A stretch of 59,950 bases of DNA from an uncultured Pseudohongiella sp. (GCA_902591495.1 CACJAW010000010.1:1-59950), one strand, 5' to 3'. Counted from the first letter of the stretch, positions 10,068 to 19,867 are shown. Program-made: numbers and translations. Notes: generated by a model from the letters alone, not told the origin.

Positions 10068-11219
10068 TTGGAAAAATTTGACGCAATACGCCCTTATCGG
10101 GATGAAGAAATTAGAAAAGTGTTGGAGCGACTCCTGATAGATCGAGAGTTTATAGATAGTATCGCAAATTTTTTTCACCCCCGATTATCTTCTTTTATAC
10201 CTCCTCTAATGAGATGGCTAGCTAGAAGCAAGCTGCGTTCTCAGCTAAAAAATGTTCATGATGTTCGGTCTATGCAAGACGTAATCGCTGATTACATGGA
10301 TAAAATGATTCTCGATACGACAACTAAGTTGACACATTCAGGTATGGAGAACCTGGAAAAGGGTAGGAATTATCTTTTCATAAGCAACCATAGAGATATT
10401 ACTATGGATCCCGCGTTTGTGAATTATATGTTGTACCATGCCGGATATGAGACCTTGCAGATAGCTATTGGTGACAACTTATTAAAGAAACCGTTTGTTA
10501 CGGATCTGATGAGGCTGAATAAAAGCTTTATAGTTCAGAGGTCACTCAAAGGCAGAGAGTTACTCCAGGCACTTAAAACATTATCAGAGTATATTCATCA
10601 TTGCATACATAGTGGACAGAACGTCTGGATAGCTCAAAGAGAAGGAAGGGCAAAAGACGGAATTGATAAGACTGATCCTGCATTGCTGAAGATGCTAGCT
10701 ATGGGTCGAAGAGAACTTTCTTTAGGCGATAGTTTATCAGAACTTCATCTTGTGCCAGTGGCCATATCCTATGAATTCGACGCTTGTGATATCTTGAAAG
10801 CAGAAGAGCTTCACGCAATTGAAAAAGATGGTAGTTTCACCAAGAATGAGCAGACCGATATACATAGTATTGTTACCGGGATGATTGGCTTTAAAGGCCA
10901 TGTGCACGTCGGGTTCGGATCTGAGTTGGAATTAAACTCAGACGAACCTGAATTAATAGCTGAATTGATCGATGAACAAATTTTAAAAAACTATCGCTTG
11001 AGCGATGCGAACTATATTGCTGCTGAAATGCTTAAGGAAAAAGGAGAATTGTTTGACCCGGCCTTAGATGCAGCCATTAAGGAAAAATTAATATCTGAGG
11101 AGGTCAGGGAGGTCTTTTTAGAAAGAATTTCAAAAACTCAGCCTACATTGATGAAACATCTACTGTTTGGTTATGCAAATCCGCTTATCAATAAATTAAA
11201 ATCAGATCTTGAATTATAG
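10068..11219 (+). CDS. PlsC-like acyltransferase family protein
   Basis: Probably transfers an acyl chain to a glycerophosphate-type acceptor at the inner membrane. The 383-residue protein carries the segment YLFISNHRDITMDPAF near residue 100, like the acyltransferase HX4D box but with five residues between His and the second Asp. Later blocks are NKSFIVQRSLKG near 155 and NVWIAQREGRAKDG near 190, matching the second and third acyltransferase motifs. The start is TTG with GGGAT five bases upstream; the nearby ATG at 10061 is out of frame and soon stops. It sits between the ABC exporter and dinG. I recall close homologues in Pseudomonas annotated only as 1-acyl-glycerol-3-phosphate acyltransferase. 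Confidence 0.78.
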   Translation: MEKFDAIRPYRDEEIRKVLERLLIDREFIDSIANFFHPRLSSFIPPLMRWLARSKLRSQLKNVHDVRSMQDVIADYMDKMILDTTTKLTHSGMENLEKGRNYLFISNHRDITMDPAFVNYMLYHAGYETLQIAIGDNLLKKPFVTDLMRLNKSFIVQRSLKGRELLQALKTLSEYIHHCIHSGQNVWIAQREGRAKDGIDKTDPALLKMLAMGRRELSLGDSLSELHLVPVAISYEFDACDILKAEELHAIEKDGSFTKNEQTDIHSIVTGMIGFKGHVHVGFGSELELNSDEPELIAELIDEQILKNYRLSDANYIAAEMLKEKGELFDPALDAAIKEKLISEEVREVFLERISKTQPTLMKHLLFGYANPLINKLKSDLEL

Positions 11220-11239
11220 TAGATGAGGTAACCTGATCA

Positions 11240-13369
11240 ATGGTGTCGATTGACAGCATCAAAGAGCAAATTCAGAAAACATATCGACAACTAATAAAGT
11301 CTAGAAGCCTTACTCCTAGATATGGCCAGCGGCAAATGATTGCACAAATCACTAACGAATTATCAAAGAGTGAAAATTTGGAAAGTGATGCCCCAATTTG
11401 CGTTATCGAGGCTGGAACTGGGACAGGTAAAACTCTTGCTTATTTAATATCCTCTATTCCTCTTGCTAAAAATTATGGCCACAAGGTAATAATTTCAACA
11501 GCGACAATAGCTTTACAAGAGCAAGTCGTTCTCAAAGATATACCGGAAATATTGAGCAGTTCTGAGATGTCGTTTACATACGCGATTGCGAAAGGACGCA
11601 GGCGTTACCTTTGCTTATCCAAACTGCATATGTTGCTTTCAGGCCAGGATAGTCTGATGGCACTCGCTGATTTGCATGATTCGGATATTTCAGATTATCT
11701 AAGTTCTGATAGTGAATTGTATGAATCAATGCTATCAAAACTTGAATCCGGAAGTTGGCATGGCGACAGGGATGATTGGGATAGCCCTGTCGCGGATAAA
11801 GTTTGGATGCCACTCACGGCAGATCGTTTTCAATGCACCGGACAGAAGTGTAATTATTTTCGCGACTGTAGTTTTTATAAAGCTCGGGATGCCTTGGACA
11901 AGGTGGATTGTATTGTAAGCAACCATGATTTGGTATTGACGGACTTGGTGATGGGAGGAGGAGCAATTCTACCGGAGCCAGAAAAATGCTTTTATATTTT
12001 TGATGAGGCACATCATCTCCCTGCTAAGTCTAATAATCATTTTTCAGAATTCTCTAATATTACTGGAACTCAAGGCTGGTTGGAGGGATTAGTTAAAGAT
12101 TTTTCGCAACTTAGGAGACATGATTTTTTAAAAGAAGAAGAGCATGCAGTTATCTCAGACGTATTAAATAAGTTGATGAAAAGCTTTGAGAATATGTCGC
12201 CTATCCTAGAACAGTTTTTTGATTTCAAAGATAGTATAAATAGTTATGAGAATAAAACGCTATATACCTTTCACGGAGGCAGCGTCACAGATGAAATTTG
12301 CAAGATGGCTGAGATTATTGAAACCTATTTTTCAAGGTTCATTGCTCATTTAGAAGTTATCAATGAAAATTTAATGTCCCTTTTGGATGAGCTTCCATCT
12401 CCAGAATTAAAAGAATTAATAGAAGCTTGGTGTTCTAATCTGGGTAAAATTTTGGAGCGCGCAAATTCAAATTACTCCTTATGGGCTAGCTATGCGAGAG
12501 TTGATTCGGAACAAAAACCACCTAGGGCTAGATGGTTGACCCTGACAGAGGTCGAAAATAATTTCGAAATTAGTCTCTATTCCAGTCCAGTCCTTGCTGC
12601 AGAAAATTTACAGGAATATCTCTGGGAGAAGTGTGCTGGTGCCGTCCTGACCTCTGCTACTCTATCGGCGCTTGGGAATTTTGAGATGTTAAATTTGAGG
12701 GCTGGGTTGCCACCACATTCGACTTATTTGCGTATACCAAGCCCGTTTGATTTTAAAAATGCAGCTGTTTTCTCTGTTCCAAAGTTGAATTGTGAACCCT
12801 CTGATTCGGATAATCATACTAGGTTGCTAACGAAAGCCATACCGAAACTACTTTCTTTGACAGTCGGAGCCCTGATGTTATTTTCATCAAGGAAACAGAT
12901 GCAAGATGTGCGGCAGTGCCTATCTGAGCAATGGCAAGATTTAGTACTTTGTCAAGATGACTATACAAAATCCGAGCTTCTTAAGTATCATCGAAAAAGA
13001 ATCGACGAAGGGAAGGGTAGTATTATCTTTGGTCTAGCAAGTTTCGCAGAGGGTGTTGATCTGCCGGGCAAATACTGTGAAAGCGTATTGATTGCAAAGA
13101 TTCCTTTTTCCCTTCCGAATGACCCAATTGAAATGACATTAGCCTCTTGGATTGAGCGACATGGTCAAAATCCATTTATGGTTTTATCTGTCCCAGAAGC
13201 AGCATTTAAGTTAGTTCAAGCTAGCGGACGATTAATTCGTAATGAATACGATAAGGGACGTATCACCCTTTTTGATGAAAGGATTGTCAATAAGCGCTAT
13301 GGAAAAATAATATTAAATTCGTTGCCACCATACCGTAAGGAAATTTTTTTAGAGGATCTTAGTGACTAG
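11240..13369 (+). CDS. dinG: ATP-dependent DNA helicase DinG
   Basis: An XPD-like 5'-3' helicase that unwinds D-loops, R-loops and damaged forks. The 709-residue protein has Walker A IEAGTGTGKTLAYL near residue 60, four iron-sulfur cysteines in CTGQKCNYFRDC and nearby residues around 199-210, the DEAH box IFDEAHHLP near 255, and late helicase motifs ILTSATL-like AGAVLTSATLS, GLASFAEGVDLPG and QASGRLIRNEYDKG. The order and length match DinG rather than YoaA. The ATG has an AGATGAGG ribosome site and lies 20 bases after the acyltransferase, so the two are probably cotranscribed. No LexA box was seen immediately upstream. Confidence 0.93.
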   Translation: MVSIDSIKEQIQKTYRQLIKSRSLTPRYGQRQMIAQITNELSKSENLESDAPICVIEAGTGTGKTLAYLISSIPLAKNYGHKVIISTATIALQEQVVLKDIPEILSSSEMSFTYAIAKGRRRYLCLSKLHMLLSGQDSLMALADLHDSDISDYLSSDSELYESMLSKLESGSWHGDRDDWDSPVADKVWMPLTADRFQCTGQKCNYFRDCSFYKARDALDKVDCIVSNHDLVLTDLVMGGGAILPEPEKCFYIFDEAHHLPAKSNNHFSEFSNITGTQGWLEGLVKDFSQLRRHDFLKEEEHAVISDVLNKLMKSFENMSPILEQFFDFKDSINSYENKTLYTFHGGSVTDEICKMAEIIETYFSRFIAHLEVINENLMSLLDELPSPELKELIEAWCSNLGKILERANSNYSLWASYARVDSEQKPPRARWLTLTEVENNFEISLYSSPVLAAENLQEYLWEKCAGAVLTSATLSALGNFEMLNLRAGLPPHSTYLRIPSPFDFKNAAVFSVPKLNCEPSDSDNHTRLLTKAIPKLLSLTVGALMLFSSRKQMQDVRQCLSEQWQDLVLCQDDYTKSELLKYHRKRIDEGKGSIIFGLASFAEGVDLPGKYCESVLIAKIPFSLPNDPIEMTLASWIERHGQNPFMVLSVPEAAFKLVQASGRLIRNEYDKGRITLFDERIVNKRYGKIILNSLPPYRKEIFLEDLSD

Positions 13370-13477
13370 TCAATAATTTACCACTATCAATTTTTGTAGT
13401 ATTACTAAAAAACAATGGATCGATACTGGATTTACCTTTGGATACTACCCTTAATCTTTTACATGTCGCTTGTTAAG

Positions 13478-14329
13478 TCAATTAACAGCCCGAAAAGAGT
13501 ATATTAATGTTGCAAATCTCGATGGATCCAACGGGTCTATTTCTGTTCTACTAATTGCATCCACCGTCTCCATACCCTCGACTACCTTGCCTATTACGGT
13601 ATGTTTACCATTTAGCCAAGGTAAATCATTGGTAGCAATGAAGAACTCTGGCCCATTACTGTTAGGCCCACTGTTAGCTAGGGCGACTATCGAGCGGGTA
13701 ATTCGTCGTGTGGTTAGATCGGAATTGTAGGTATAACCCCCAAGTTCATAAGCTTGTTTGATGGTTAAATTTGCTATGAAGTCGTATATCTCATACTGTC
13801 GATTTGTTAATTCAGAATTTGAACCAATCCTCAGATGCTGCAATATAGGCTCAAGCAGCGCTTCTCGGAAATTGCTTTGATCGCTGATGTTTAGAAGAGA
13901 GTTGAACGCACCAAATTCATTTAACACAGGTTGTTCATCTAGTCCCAAGACATTAGCATTAATCTCATCAGCGAGAATCCTTCTGGGCATTCCTAAGGGG
14001 TGATATTGAGGCGAACCTGCTTGGATAAGCATGTTAGGAATGACTCTATGAAATTGCATTCCATCGAAATAGCGAGGATAGAAAGTATTCCCTGAGTCTT
14101 TCTCTGTGAATTCAATTTCCCCATGAGCTAATGCTAAAAAATTATCCACGTTATTAGGTGCTTCAACTTTAAATAGCTCAATATAGATATCACCAAGTGA
14201 TGTGCTTAGCAGCATTAGGGGGTTAGAGTTGTTCTCCATGACCTGCATTGCTGAATTGACATCTGAAAAAGCAATGTGCGGAACAGTAAAATATAAAAGT
14301 AAAAAGTGAAATTTAACAGCTTTAATCAT
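13478..14329 (-). CDS. Secreted cyclophilin-type prolyl isomerase with a large insert
   Basis: A peptidyl-prolyl cis-trans isomerase-like protein likely exported to the periplasm; a hydrophobic N-terminus ends near AFSDV (about residue 23). Cyclophilin blocks are present at both ends: TSLGDIYIELF, YFDGMQFHRVIPNMLIQAG with the catalytic Arg, then ANSGPNSNGPEFFIA and NGKHTVIGKVVEGMETV. Two oddities: the glycine-rich loop usually following IQGGDP reads SPQYHPLGMPRR, and about 75-80 extra, mostly helical residues separate the ADEI strand from the ANSGP block. The 283-residue length exceeds a normal periplasmic cyclophilin (about 190). Catalytic activity is uncertain. A normal paralogue lies at 45.1 kb. 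Confidence 0.85.
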   Translation of the reverse strand: MIKAVKFHFLLLYFTVPHIAFSDVNSAMQVMENNSNPLMLLSTSLGDIYIELFKVEAPNNVDNFLALAHGEIEFTEKDSGNTFYPRYFDGMQFHRVIPNMLIQAGSPQYHPLGMPRRILADEINANVLGLDEQPVLNEFGAFNSLLNISDQSNFREALLEPILQHLRIGSNSELTNRQYEIYDFIANLTIKQAYELGGYTYNSDLTTRRITRSIVALANSGPNSNGPEFFIATNDLPWLNGKHTVIGKVVEGMETVDAISRTEIDPLDPSRFATLIYSFRAVN

Positions 14330-14405
14330 TTTTATAAGGTTTAATTTTTATAAAGAGAGAACGATTTTATTGTAGGCTTAATGATCAGACCACTTCAAGA
14401 ACATA

Positions 14406-14993
14406 TCAATCGATTTGGGAATTTATGTGAGCATATTTTTCCAAATCTTCGGGAGTGTCTATATCATGCAAGATTGCTGGGTCATCTACCTCAATGCGTT
14501 GAATTGCATCAGCATGAGTTTGCAGAAGCGAGCGCCCGCCAGAATCTCCACTTAGCGTCATCAGCTTTTTAAAGAAGCGCTGGCCGAATCCAACTGGATT
14601 TCCTTGCTTCCCATCAAATACAGGGACAACAATATTACTGGCAGTTAAGGATTTCGCGAGTGTCTGATATGTTGTCGTTTTTACGAATGGCATGTCAGCG
14701 AGGCAAACCAGACAAGCATTTGCTGATTGGACTAGTTTTATGCCGTACGCAAGAGTTAAGCCCATTCCTAGATTCGCTTCCGGGCATACTTTTAATCGAC
14801 CGTTTTCACCATTAATAGAAGCGTAAACATTTGCGTTGGTTATGATTCGGACTTCAGATACGGCTCGCTCTACTCGAAATATTGTTTCACCTAAAACGGT
14901 ATTTCCACTAGGTAGTTTCTCACACAGCTTCTGTTTTCCGAATCTTTTACTAGATCCAGCGGCCAAAATTATAGCGCTCAAGTTTGTAATCAT
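14406..14993 (-). CDS. mocA: MocA-like molybdenum cofactor nucleotidyltransferase
   Basis: Probably a CTP or GTP transferase modifying molybdopterin, or a related NTP transferase. The 195-residue protein begins MITNLSAIILAAGSSKRFGK, containing the LAAGxSxRxGxxK nucleotide-binding loop, and has LVCLADMPF near residue 95, the metal-binding strand typical of MobA/MocA. The ATG at 14991-14993 is preferred over the upstream TTG at 15053 because the family starts a few residues before the loop. MocA rather than MobA is suggested by the overall pattern and by xdhC in the window, since MocA serves xanthine dehydrogenase-type enzymes. It is the last gene of a leftward run starting at nrdA. Confidence 0.78.
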   Translation of the reverse strand: MITNLSAIILAAGSSKRFGKQKLCEKLPSGNTVLGETIFRVERAVSEVRIITNANVYASINGENGRLKVCPEANLGMGLTLAYGIKLVQSANACLVCLADMPFVKTTTYQTLAKSLTASNIVVPVFDGKQGNPVGFGQRFFKKLMTLSGDSGGRSLLQTHADAIQRIEVDDPAILHDIDTPEDLEKYAHINSQID

Positions 14994-15090
14994 GGCAGCA
15001 TTTCTATGACGGCTGTAAACTAATGCGCAACGTTCTGGGGAGATAGACCACAATCATAATTTTTTAGCAAAGTCTAAAATGCTTTTTGAG

Positions 15091-15417
15091 TTAGTGAATA
15101 ACTTTTGTATCTTTTTTTAAATAATTAGACTCTATTTTCCCAATATCTGATAGGGCTTTTTTCTTCACTTCACCGGTCCCTTTAGGTTGCGCGCTAAGAT
15201 TGGTTGGATTGGTTTTAATCTCTGCTTCTGGGGGACATTGTTTTTCTATGCTCTGAGTTAACAACTGGTGCTCCAACTGTTCACTTAAATGCTGGCGAAG
15301 TCGATTCACGACGCTCGTCATCACTTCAATCGTCTGACTTAACTGTTCCAGAGTAATTAGAGTCTTCTCTGGACTACTTTCGTAGGGTTTTTCTAATTTT
15401 TTTTCATCACTACTCAT
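15091..15417 (-). CDS. Small hydrophilic protein of unknown function
   Basis: I do not recognise this 108-residue protein. It is rich in Lys, Glu, Ser and Gln and has no membrane segment or cysteine pair; the only cysteine is in KQCPPE. Residues about 18-60 (LITLEQLSQTIEVMTSVVNR and following) have a heptad-like pattern suggesting a short coiled coil, followed by a charged, probably disordered tail. It has a clean ATG, lies 56 bases after nrdB on the same strand and 97 bases before mocA, so it may be read with nrdAB. Position and codon use suggest a real gene, but function is unknown. Confidence 0.55.
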   Translation of the reverse strand: MSSDEKKLEKPYESSPEKTLITLEQLSQTIEVMTSVVNRLRQHLSEQLEHQLLTQSIEKQCPPEAEIKTNPTNLSAQPKGTGEVKKKALSDIGKIESNYLKKDTKVIH

Positions 15418-15473
15418 TCAGTGGTTCCCGGATTGAGATTAGATACTTCGACATGCTGTCCCTATGCTACGTT

Positions 15474-16721
15474 TTAGTCCCAAGACAAGGCTCCTCCAGT
15501 TTGATACTCAATAACCCTTGTTTCGAAAAAATTCTTTTCTTTTCGTAAATCCATGATTTCTGACATCCAGGGGAAAGGGTTCGAAACTCCATCAAACTGC
15601 TCTGGCAGACCTATTTGGACCAATCGTCGGTTCGCTATGAATTCCAAGTACTCTTCCATCATTGCTGCGTTCATGCCCAGGACTCCTCTTGGCATGGTAT
15701 CTCTTGCATACTCTATTTCTAACTGAGTAGCTTGCAAGATCATTTGTGTTGCCTGCTCTTTCATTTCATCAGTCCAAAGTTCTGGGTTCTCTAACTTTAT
15801 TTGGTTAATCATGTCGATGCCAAAATTAAGATGCATCGATTCGTCTCGAAGGATGTACTGGAATTGTTCTGAGGTTCCGGTCATTTTGTTTCTGCGACCC
15901 ATAGATAAAATTTGCGTAAAGCCGCAATAAAAGAAAATACCCTCTAAACAGCAATAAAATGCTATTAAGTTACGTAGAAGTTCTTGGTCCGTTTCCGTTG
16001 TACCGGTCTTAAAATTCGGATCACTGATTGACCTTGTATACTTTAAACCCCAAGCAGCTTTCTTGGCCACGGATGGAATCTCGTGGTACATATTAAAAAT
16101 TTCTCCCTCGTCCATTGCGAGGGATTCTATACAGTATTGATAAGCATGCGTATGAATGGCTTCTTCAAAGGCTTGCCTTAATATATACTGCCTGCATTCC
16201 GGATTGGTGACTAAACGGTATATCGCTAATACCAGATTATTCGCTACCAATGAATCTGCAGTTGAAAAGAAACCAAGGTTTCTTTTCACGATCAACCGTT
16301 CGTCTTCCGTAAGGCCGTTCGGATCTTTCCAAAGTGCTATATCAGCATTCATGTTAACTTCTTGCGGCATCCAATGATTTGCACAACCGTCCAAGTATTT
16401 TTGCCATGCCCAGTCATATTTAAAGGGCACTATTTGATTTAAGTCCGCTCTGCAGTTAATCATTCGTTTATCATCAACCTTTACACGAACTGCAGATCCT
16501 TCCAGTTCTTCCATGCCTGTGCTGATATCTAGTGATTCTAAATCGGTGATTGCTTGCTGAATTTGTCTTGAGTGTTCTTTCTTGCTATCTAAGTCTACAT
16601 TTTCTAGAGACTCCTGCTGGGGTTGTTCTCTTACGAGCTTCCCGGCTGAGCTTTGCCCAGTCGGGCTCTCTGCTTGTTTGCTGAGTGTTTCTTCCTGATC
16701 AAAATCTTCCCAAGACAACAT
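15474..16721 (-). CDS. nrdB: Ribonucleotide reductase class Ia beta subunit
   Basis: Carries the diiron-tyrosyl radical that drives ribonucleotide reduction in NrdA. Ligand and radical residues are in place with E. coli spacing: Asp156 in [11 protein letters not shown], Glu187 and His190 in [13 protein letters not shown], and radical Tyr194 in the same motif. A later helix has [14 protein letters not shown] with the remaining Glu/His ligands. The protein is 415 residues; about 70 N-terminal residues (Gln/Glu/Ser-rich, SWEDFDQEE first) precede the conserved core and look disordered. It lies 90 bases after nrdA and ends with a conserved-type C-terminal tail for NrdA docking. Confidence 0.96.
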   Translation of the reverse strand: MLSWEDFDQEETLSKQAESPTGQSSAGKLVREQPQQESLENVDLDSKKEHSRQIQQAITDLESLDISTGMEELEGSAVRVKVDDKRMINCRADLNQIVPFKYDWAWQKYLDGCANHWMPQEVNMNADIALWKDPNGLTEDERLIVKRNLGFFSTADSLVANNLVLAIYRLVTNPECRQYILRQAFEEAIHTHAYQYCIESLAMDEGEIFNMYHEIPSVAKKAAWGLKYTRSISDPNFKTGTTETDQELLRNLIAFYCCLEGIFFYCGFTQILSMGRRNKMTGTSEQFQYILRDESMHLNFGIDMINQIKLENPELWTDEMKEQATQMILQATQLEIEYARDTMPRGVLGMNAAMMEEYLEFIANRRLVQIGLPEQFDGVSNPFPWMSEIMDLRKEKNFFETRVIEYQTGGALSWD

Positions 16722-16811
16722 AGTTTTAAACCTCTGCTAGCTTTACTTGCTCTATAAATAAAGTTTCAACTAATAAATATGTTTTAATATTTTTCCAATT
16801 ACTAAATAGAC

Positions 16812-19664
16812 TTATTGGCATGCTTCGCAATCTGGATCATCGATTGAGCATGCCATTGGTACTGCTGCTGCGGCATCGGTCGATACCTTGTTAAGACTAT
16901 TGTCAGATACCGTTGATTTTTCCGTAGTTGTGGCTGCCAACGCCCTTAAGTAGTACGTGGTTTTTAGCCCTCTTAACCAAGCCATGCGATATGTAATGTC
17001 CAGCTTTTTACCGCTGGCTCCTGATACATAAAGGTTTAGAGATTGGGCTTGATCTATCCATTTTTGACGCCTGCTCGCCGCATCAACCAACCATCTGGGT
17101 TCTACTTCGAATGCGGTAGCGTAAACTTCTTTAATTTCTTTTGGCACTCTATCGATTTTTTGTACGCTTCCTTCATAGTATTTTAAATCGTTGACCATAA
17201 CACTGTCCCAAAGGTTTAGTTCCTTTAAGTCTTTCACTAAGTATGGGTTTACGACTGTGAATTCACCGGACAGATTAGACTTAACATAAAGATTCTGGTA
17301 AGTGGGTTCTATGGACTGAGAGACACCACTTATGTTAGCTATCGTCGCGGTTGGAGCTATTGCTAATACATTTGAGTTCCGCATGCCGGAGTTCTTAATA
17401 CGCTCTCTTAAGCCCTGCCAATCCAGACGTTGCTCCATGTTTACATCGAGATAATCTTTTCCTCTTATCTCCTCTAGTTTTTTTAATGAGTCGATCGGCA
17501 ATATTCCTTGGTCCCATAAGGATCCGTGATAGGATTCATAGCGACCTCTTTCTACAGCCAGCTCAGCCGATGCGCTGATTGCATGATAACTAATCACTTC
17601 CATTGATAAATCGGCAAATTCTACTGCTTCTTCTGACGCATAAGGTATTTTTTGTGTGTACAGCGCGTCCTGGAAGCCCATTACTCCCATGCCAACCGGT
17701 CTATGCTTCAGGTTTGATTTTTCGGCTTGGGGCACAGAGTAGTAATTAATATCAATTACGTTATCTAGCATGCGAATTGCCGTTGTTATGGTCTTTTTGA
17801 GCTTTTCTTGATTTAACCCGTTTTCGTTAATATGGTTTACCAAATTAACTGACCCCAGATTACAAACCGCGATTTCATCTTGATTTGTGTTTAACGTGAT
17901 CTCCGTGCAAAGATTGCTAGAATGGATTGTGCCAATATGCTGCTGTGGGGATCGGACATTGCAGGAATCCTTGAATGTAATCCAAGGGTGTCCAGTCTCA
18001 AAAAGCATTGAGATCATTTTTCGCCAAAGGTCCTTGGCCTTGACTGTTTTATATACCTCGATATCTCCAGCAATGGCTCTGCGCTCATATTCTAAATATG
18101 CTTTTTCGAAATCTATTCCGTGCTTTTCATGTAAATCTGGAACGTTATTTGGTGAAAACAAGGTCCAGTCTTGGTCGTTAAAGACCCGCTTCATAAATAG
18201 ATCTGGAATCCAATTTGCGGTATTCATGTCATGAGCTCTGCGACGGTCGTCACCGGTGTTTTTTCTTAGCTCTAAGAATTCTTCTATGTCCATGTGCCAA
18301 GTTTCTAAATAAGAACACACGGCTCCTTTACGCTTCCCTCCTTGATTAACAGCAACCGCAGTATCATTTACCACTTTCAGAAAAGGGACGACACCCTGCG
18401 ATTTGCCATTAGTACCTTTTATATGAGCACCCAGTGCCCGCACTGGAGTCCAATCGTTGCCGAGGCCACCGGCCCACTTTGAGAGCATTGCATTGTCTCT
18501 TATAGCCGAATAGATACCGTGGAGATCATCTGGGACTGTTGTCAAAAAGCATGACGACAATTGAGGTCTTAAAGTTCCCGAATTAAATAACTGTGGCGTT
18601 GAAACCATGTAATCAAAACTTGAAATTAAGTTATAAAACTCTATGGCTCTCTGCTCTCGATTATCTTCATTTGAGGCCAGGCCCATTGCGACCCTCATAA
18701 AGAAAACCTGAGGTAACTCAAACCTAACCCCTTCACTGTGAATAAAGTATCTGTCATAGAGGGTTTGAAGTCCCAAATAGGTGAACTGTTGATCTCTGTC
18801 TGCCTTTAGAGCTTCTCCTAATACGTTTAAGTCATATTCCAGCAGGTGTGGTGAGAGCAAGCCCAATTCCACACCTTTTTCAATATAGGGCTTTAATGTT
18901 GCGGCATAACGATAGTGCATTTCTGTGTGCGTGGCGGCTTCAGCGATGCCTAGAAATCTCAGCGCTTCGGCTCTTAGCGAATCTAAAAGTAAACGAGCTG
19001 TTACATAGGAATAATTAGGATCATGTTCGACTAAAGTTCTGGCTGTCATTACTAATGAAGTTCTGACATCTTCCATTTTAACGCCGGGATAGAGATTCTT
19101 TAAGGTTTCATTGTAAATTGTGTCTGCTGAAACGCCTGTTAAGTCGTTACAAGCTTCAGTAATCACGGTAAGAAGTCGCGACGTGTCTAACGGACCTTCT
19201 CTACCGTCTTCTAATGTTACGGTAATTTCTGGATGATTTTCTTCCCGTTGCTCTTTGTTTTGCTCCCTAATTCGAGCATGATCTGCTCTATAAATAACAT
19301 AGCTTCTGGCTATTTTGTGCTCTCCTGTTCGCATTAACGCCAGTTCAACTTGATCTTGAATATCTTCTATATGTATTGTTCCACCAGATGGCATACGTCT
19401 TTTGAAAATATCTGTGATTTGTCTCGCCAACTGGGCGACGGATTCATGTATTCTCGTTGATGCTGCCGCTTGTCCGCCTTCAACCGCTAAATAAGCTTTG
19501 GTAATTGCAACAGAAATTTTACTTTCATCGTAGGCCACTACAGCGCCGTTTCTTTTTATGACTCTTAACTGTCCCGGTGCTGTATCCGTCATAGAAATTG
19601 ACTCGTCATTGCTTGATTTTTCTTTGAAGGAAGAGCTATCTTTGATTCTCACATCAGGTTGCAT
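16812..19664 (-). CDS. nrdA: Ribonucleotide reductase class Ia alpha subunit, two ATP-cones
   Basis: Reduces ribonucleoside diphosphates to deoxy forms with the NrdB radical. The protein is about 950 residues from the ATG at 19662-19664 (MQPDVRIKDS). A TTG start 48 bases earlier is possible, but the ATG gives the same MQ...TAPGQLRVIKRNG opening that I recall for Pseudomonas NrdA. Two ATP-cone domains lie in tandem at about 30-130 and 140-230, the second diverged. Active-site blocks follow: LSSCFLTTVPDD, SSNLCTEITLNT with the thiyl-radical cysteine and Glu, and AVCNLGSVNL. The C-terminus CSIDDPDCEACQ holds the redox cysteines. The upstream region has NrdR-box-like sites. Confidence 0.96.
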   Translation of the reverse strand: MQPDVRIKDSSSFKEKSSNDESISMTDTAPGQLRVIKRNGAVVAYDESKISVAITKAYLAVEGGQAAASTRIHESVAQLARQITDIFKRRMPSGGTIHIEDIQDQVELALMRTGEHKIARSYVIYRADHARIREQNKEQREENHPEITVTLEDGREGPLDTSRLLTVITEACNDLTGVSADTIYNETLKNLYPGVKMEDVRTSLVMTARTLVEHDPNYSYVTARLLLDSLRAEALRFLGIAEAATHTEMHYRYAATLKPYIEKGVELGLLSPHLLEYDLNVLGEALKADRDQQFTYLGLQTLYDRYFIHSEGVRFELPQVFFMRVAMGLASNEDNREQRAIEFYNLISSFDYMVSTPQLFNSGTLRPQLSSCFLTTVPDDLHGIYSAIRDNAMLSKWAGGLGNDWTPVRALGAHIKGTNGKSQGVVPFLKVVNDTAVAVNQGGKRKGAVCSYLETWHMDIEEFLELRKNTGDDRRRAHDMNTANWIPDLFMKRVFNDQDWTLFSPNNVPDLHEKHGIDFEKAYLEYERRAIAGDIEVYKTVKAKDLWRKMISMLFETGHPWITFKDSCNVRSPQQHIGTIHSSNLCTEITLNTNQDEIAVCNLGSVNLVNHINENGLNQEKLKKTITTAIRMLDNVIDINYYSVPQAEKSNLKHRPVGMGVMGFQDALYTQKIPYASEEAVEFADLSMEVISYHAISASAELAVERGRYESYHGSLWDQGILPIDSLKKLEEIRGKDYLDVNMEQRLDWQGLRERIKNSGMRNSNVLAIAPTATIANISGVSQSIEPTYQNLYVKSNLSGEFTVVNPYLVKDLKELNLWDSVMVNDLKYYEGSVQKIDRVPKEIKEVYATAFEVEPRWLVDAASRRQKWIDQAQSLNLYVSGASGKKLDITYRMAWLRGLKTTYYLRALAATTTEKSTVSDNSLNKVSTDAAAAVPMACSIDDPDCEACQ

Positions 19665-19833
19665 TTTTTCTTTTACTCCGAAATTTTTCTTCCAATTAAA
19701 GCCTTTTCCCAAGGCTTGCTTCTTTGACTCTGACTCAGTTGGATTGCAGTTTTCCTAAAAATTTAAACCCTGCCTTGGTTGCGATCTTGACCCTACCTCT
19801 TTTTTCGGAAGCCCGTGGGTTGCCATTTTGCTG

Positions 19834-19861
19834 ACTATAATTCGCTATTTAACGTTGTCAG
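19834..19861 (-). promoter_or_regulatory. Predicted nrdA sigma70 promoter
   Basis: On the minus strand CTGACA (19856-19861) is followed after 16 bases by TATAGT (19834-19839), each 5/6 to consensus. It points at nrdA, whose ATG is about 170 bases downstream, and sits just downstream of an NrdR-box-like site. Confidence 0.5.
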
Positions 19862-19867
19862 ACTCTC

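Noticed and set aside
14994-15053. TTG-started extension of the mocA-like gene
   Set aside because: Adds 20 residues before the nucleotide loop that the family lacks; ATG at 14993 fits better.
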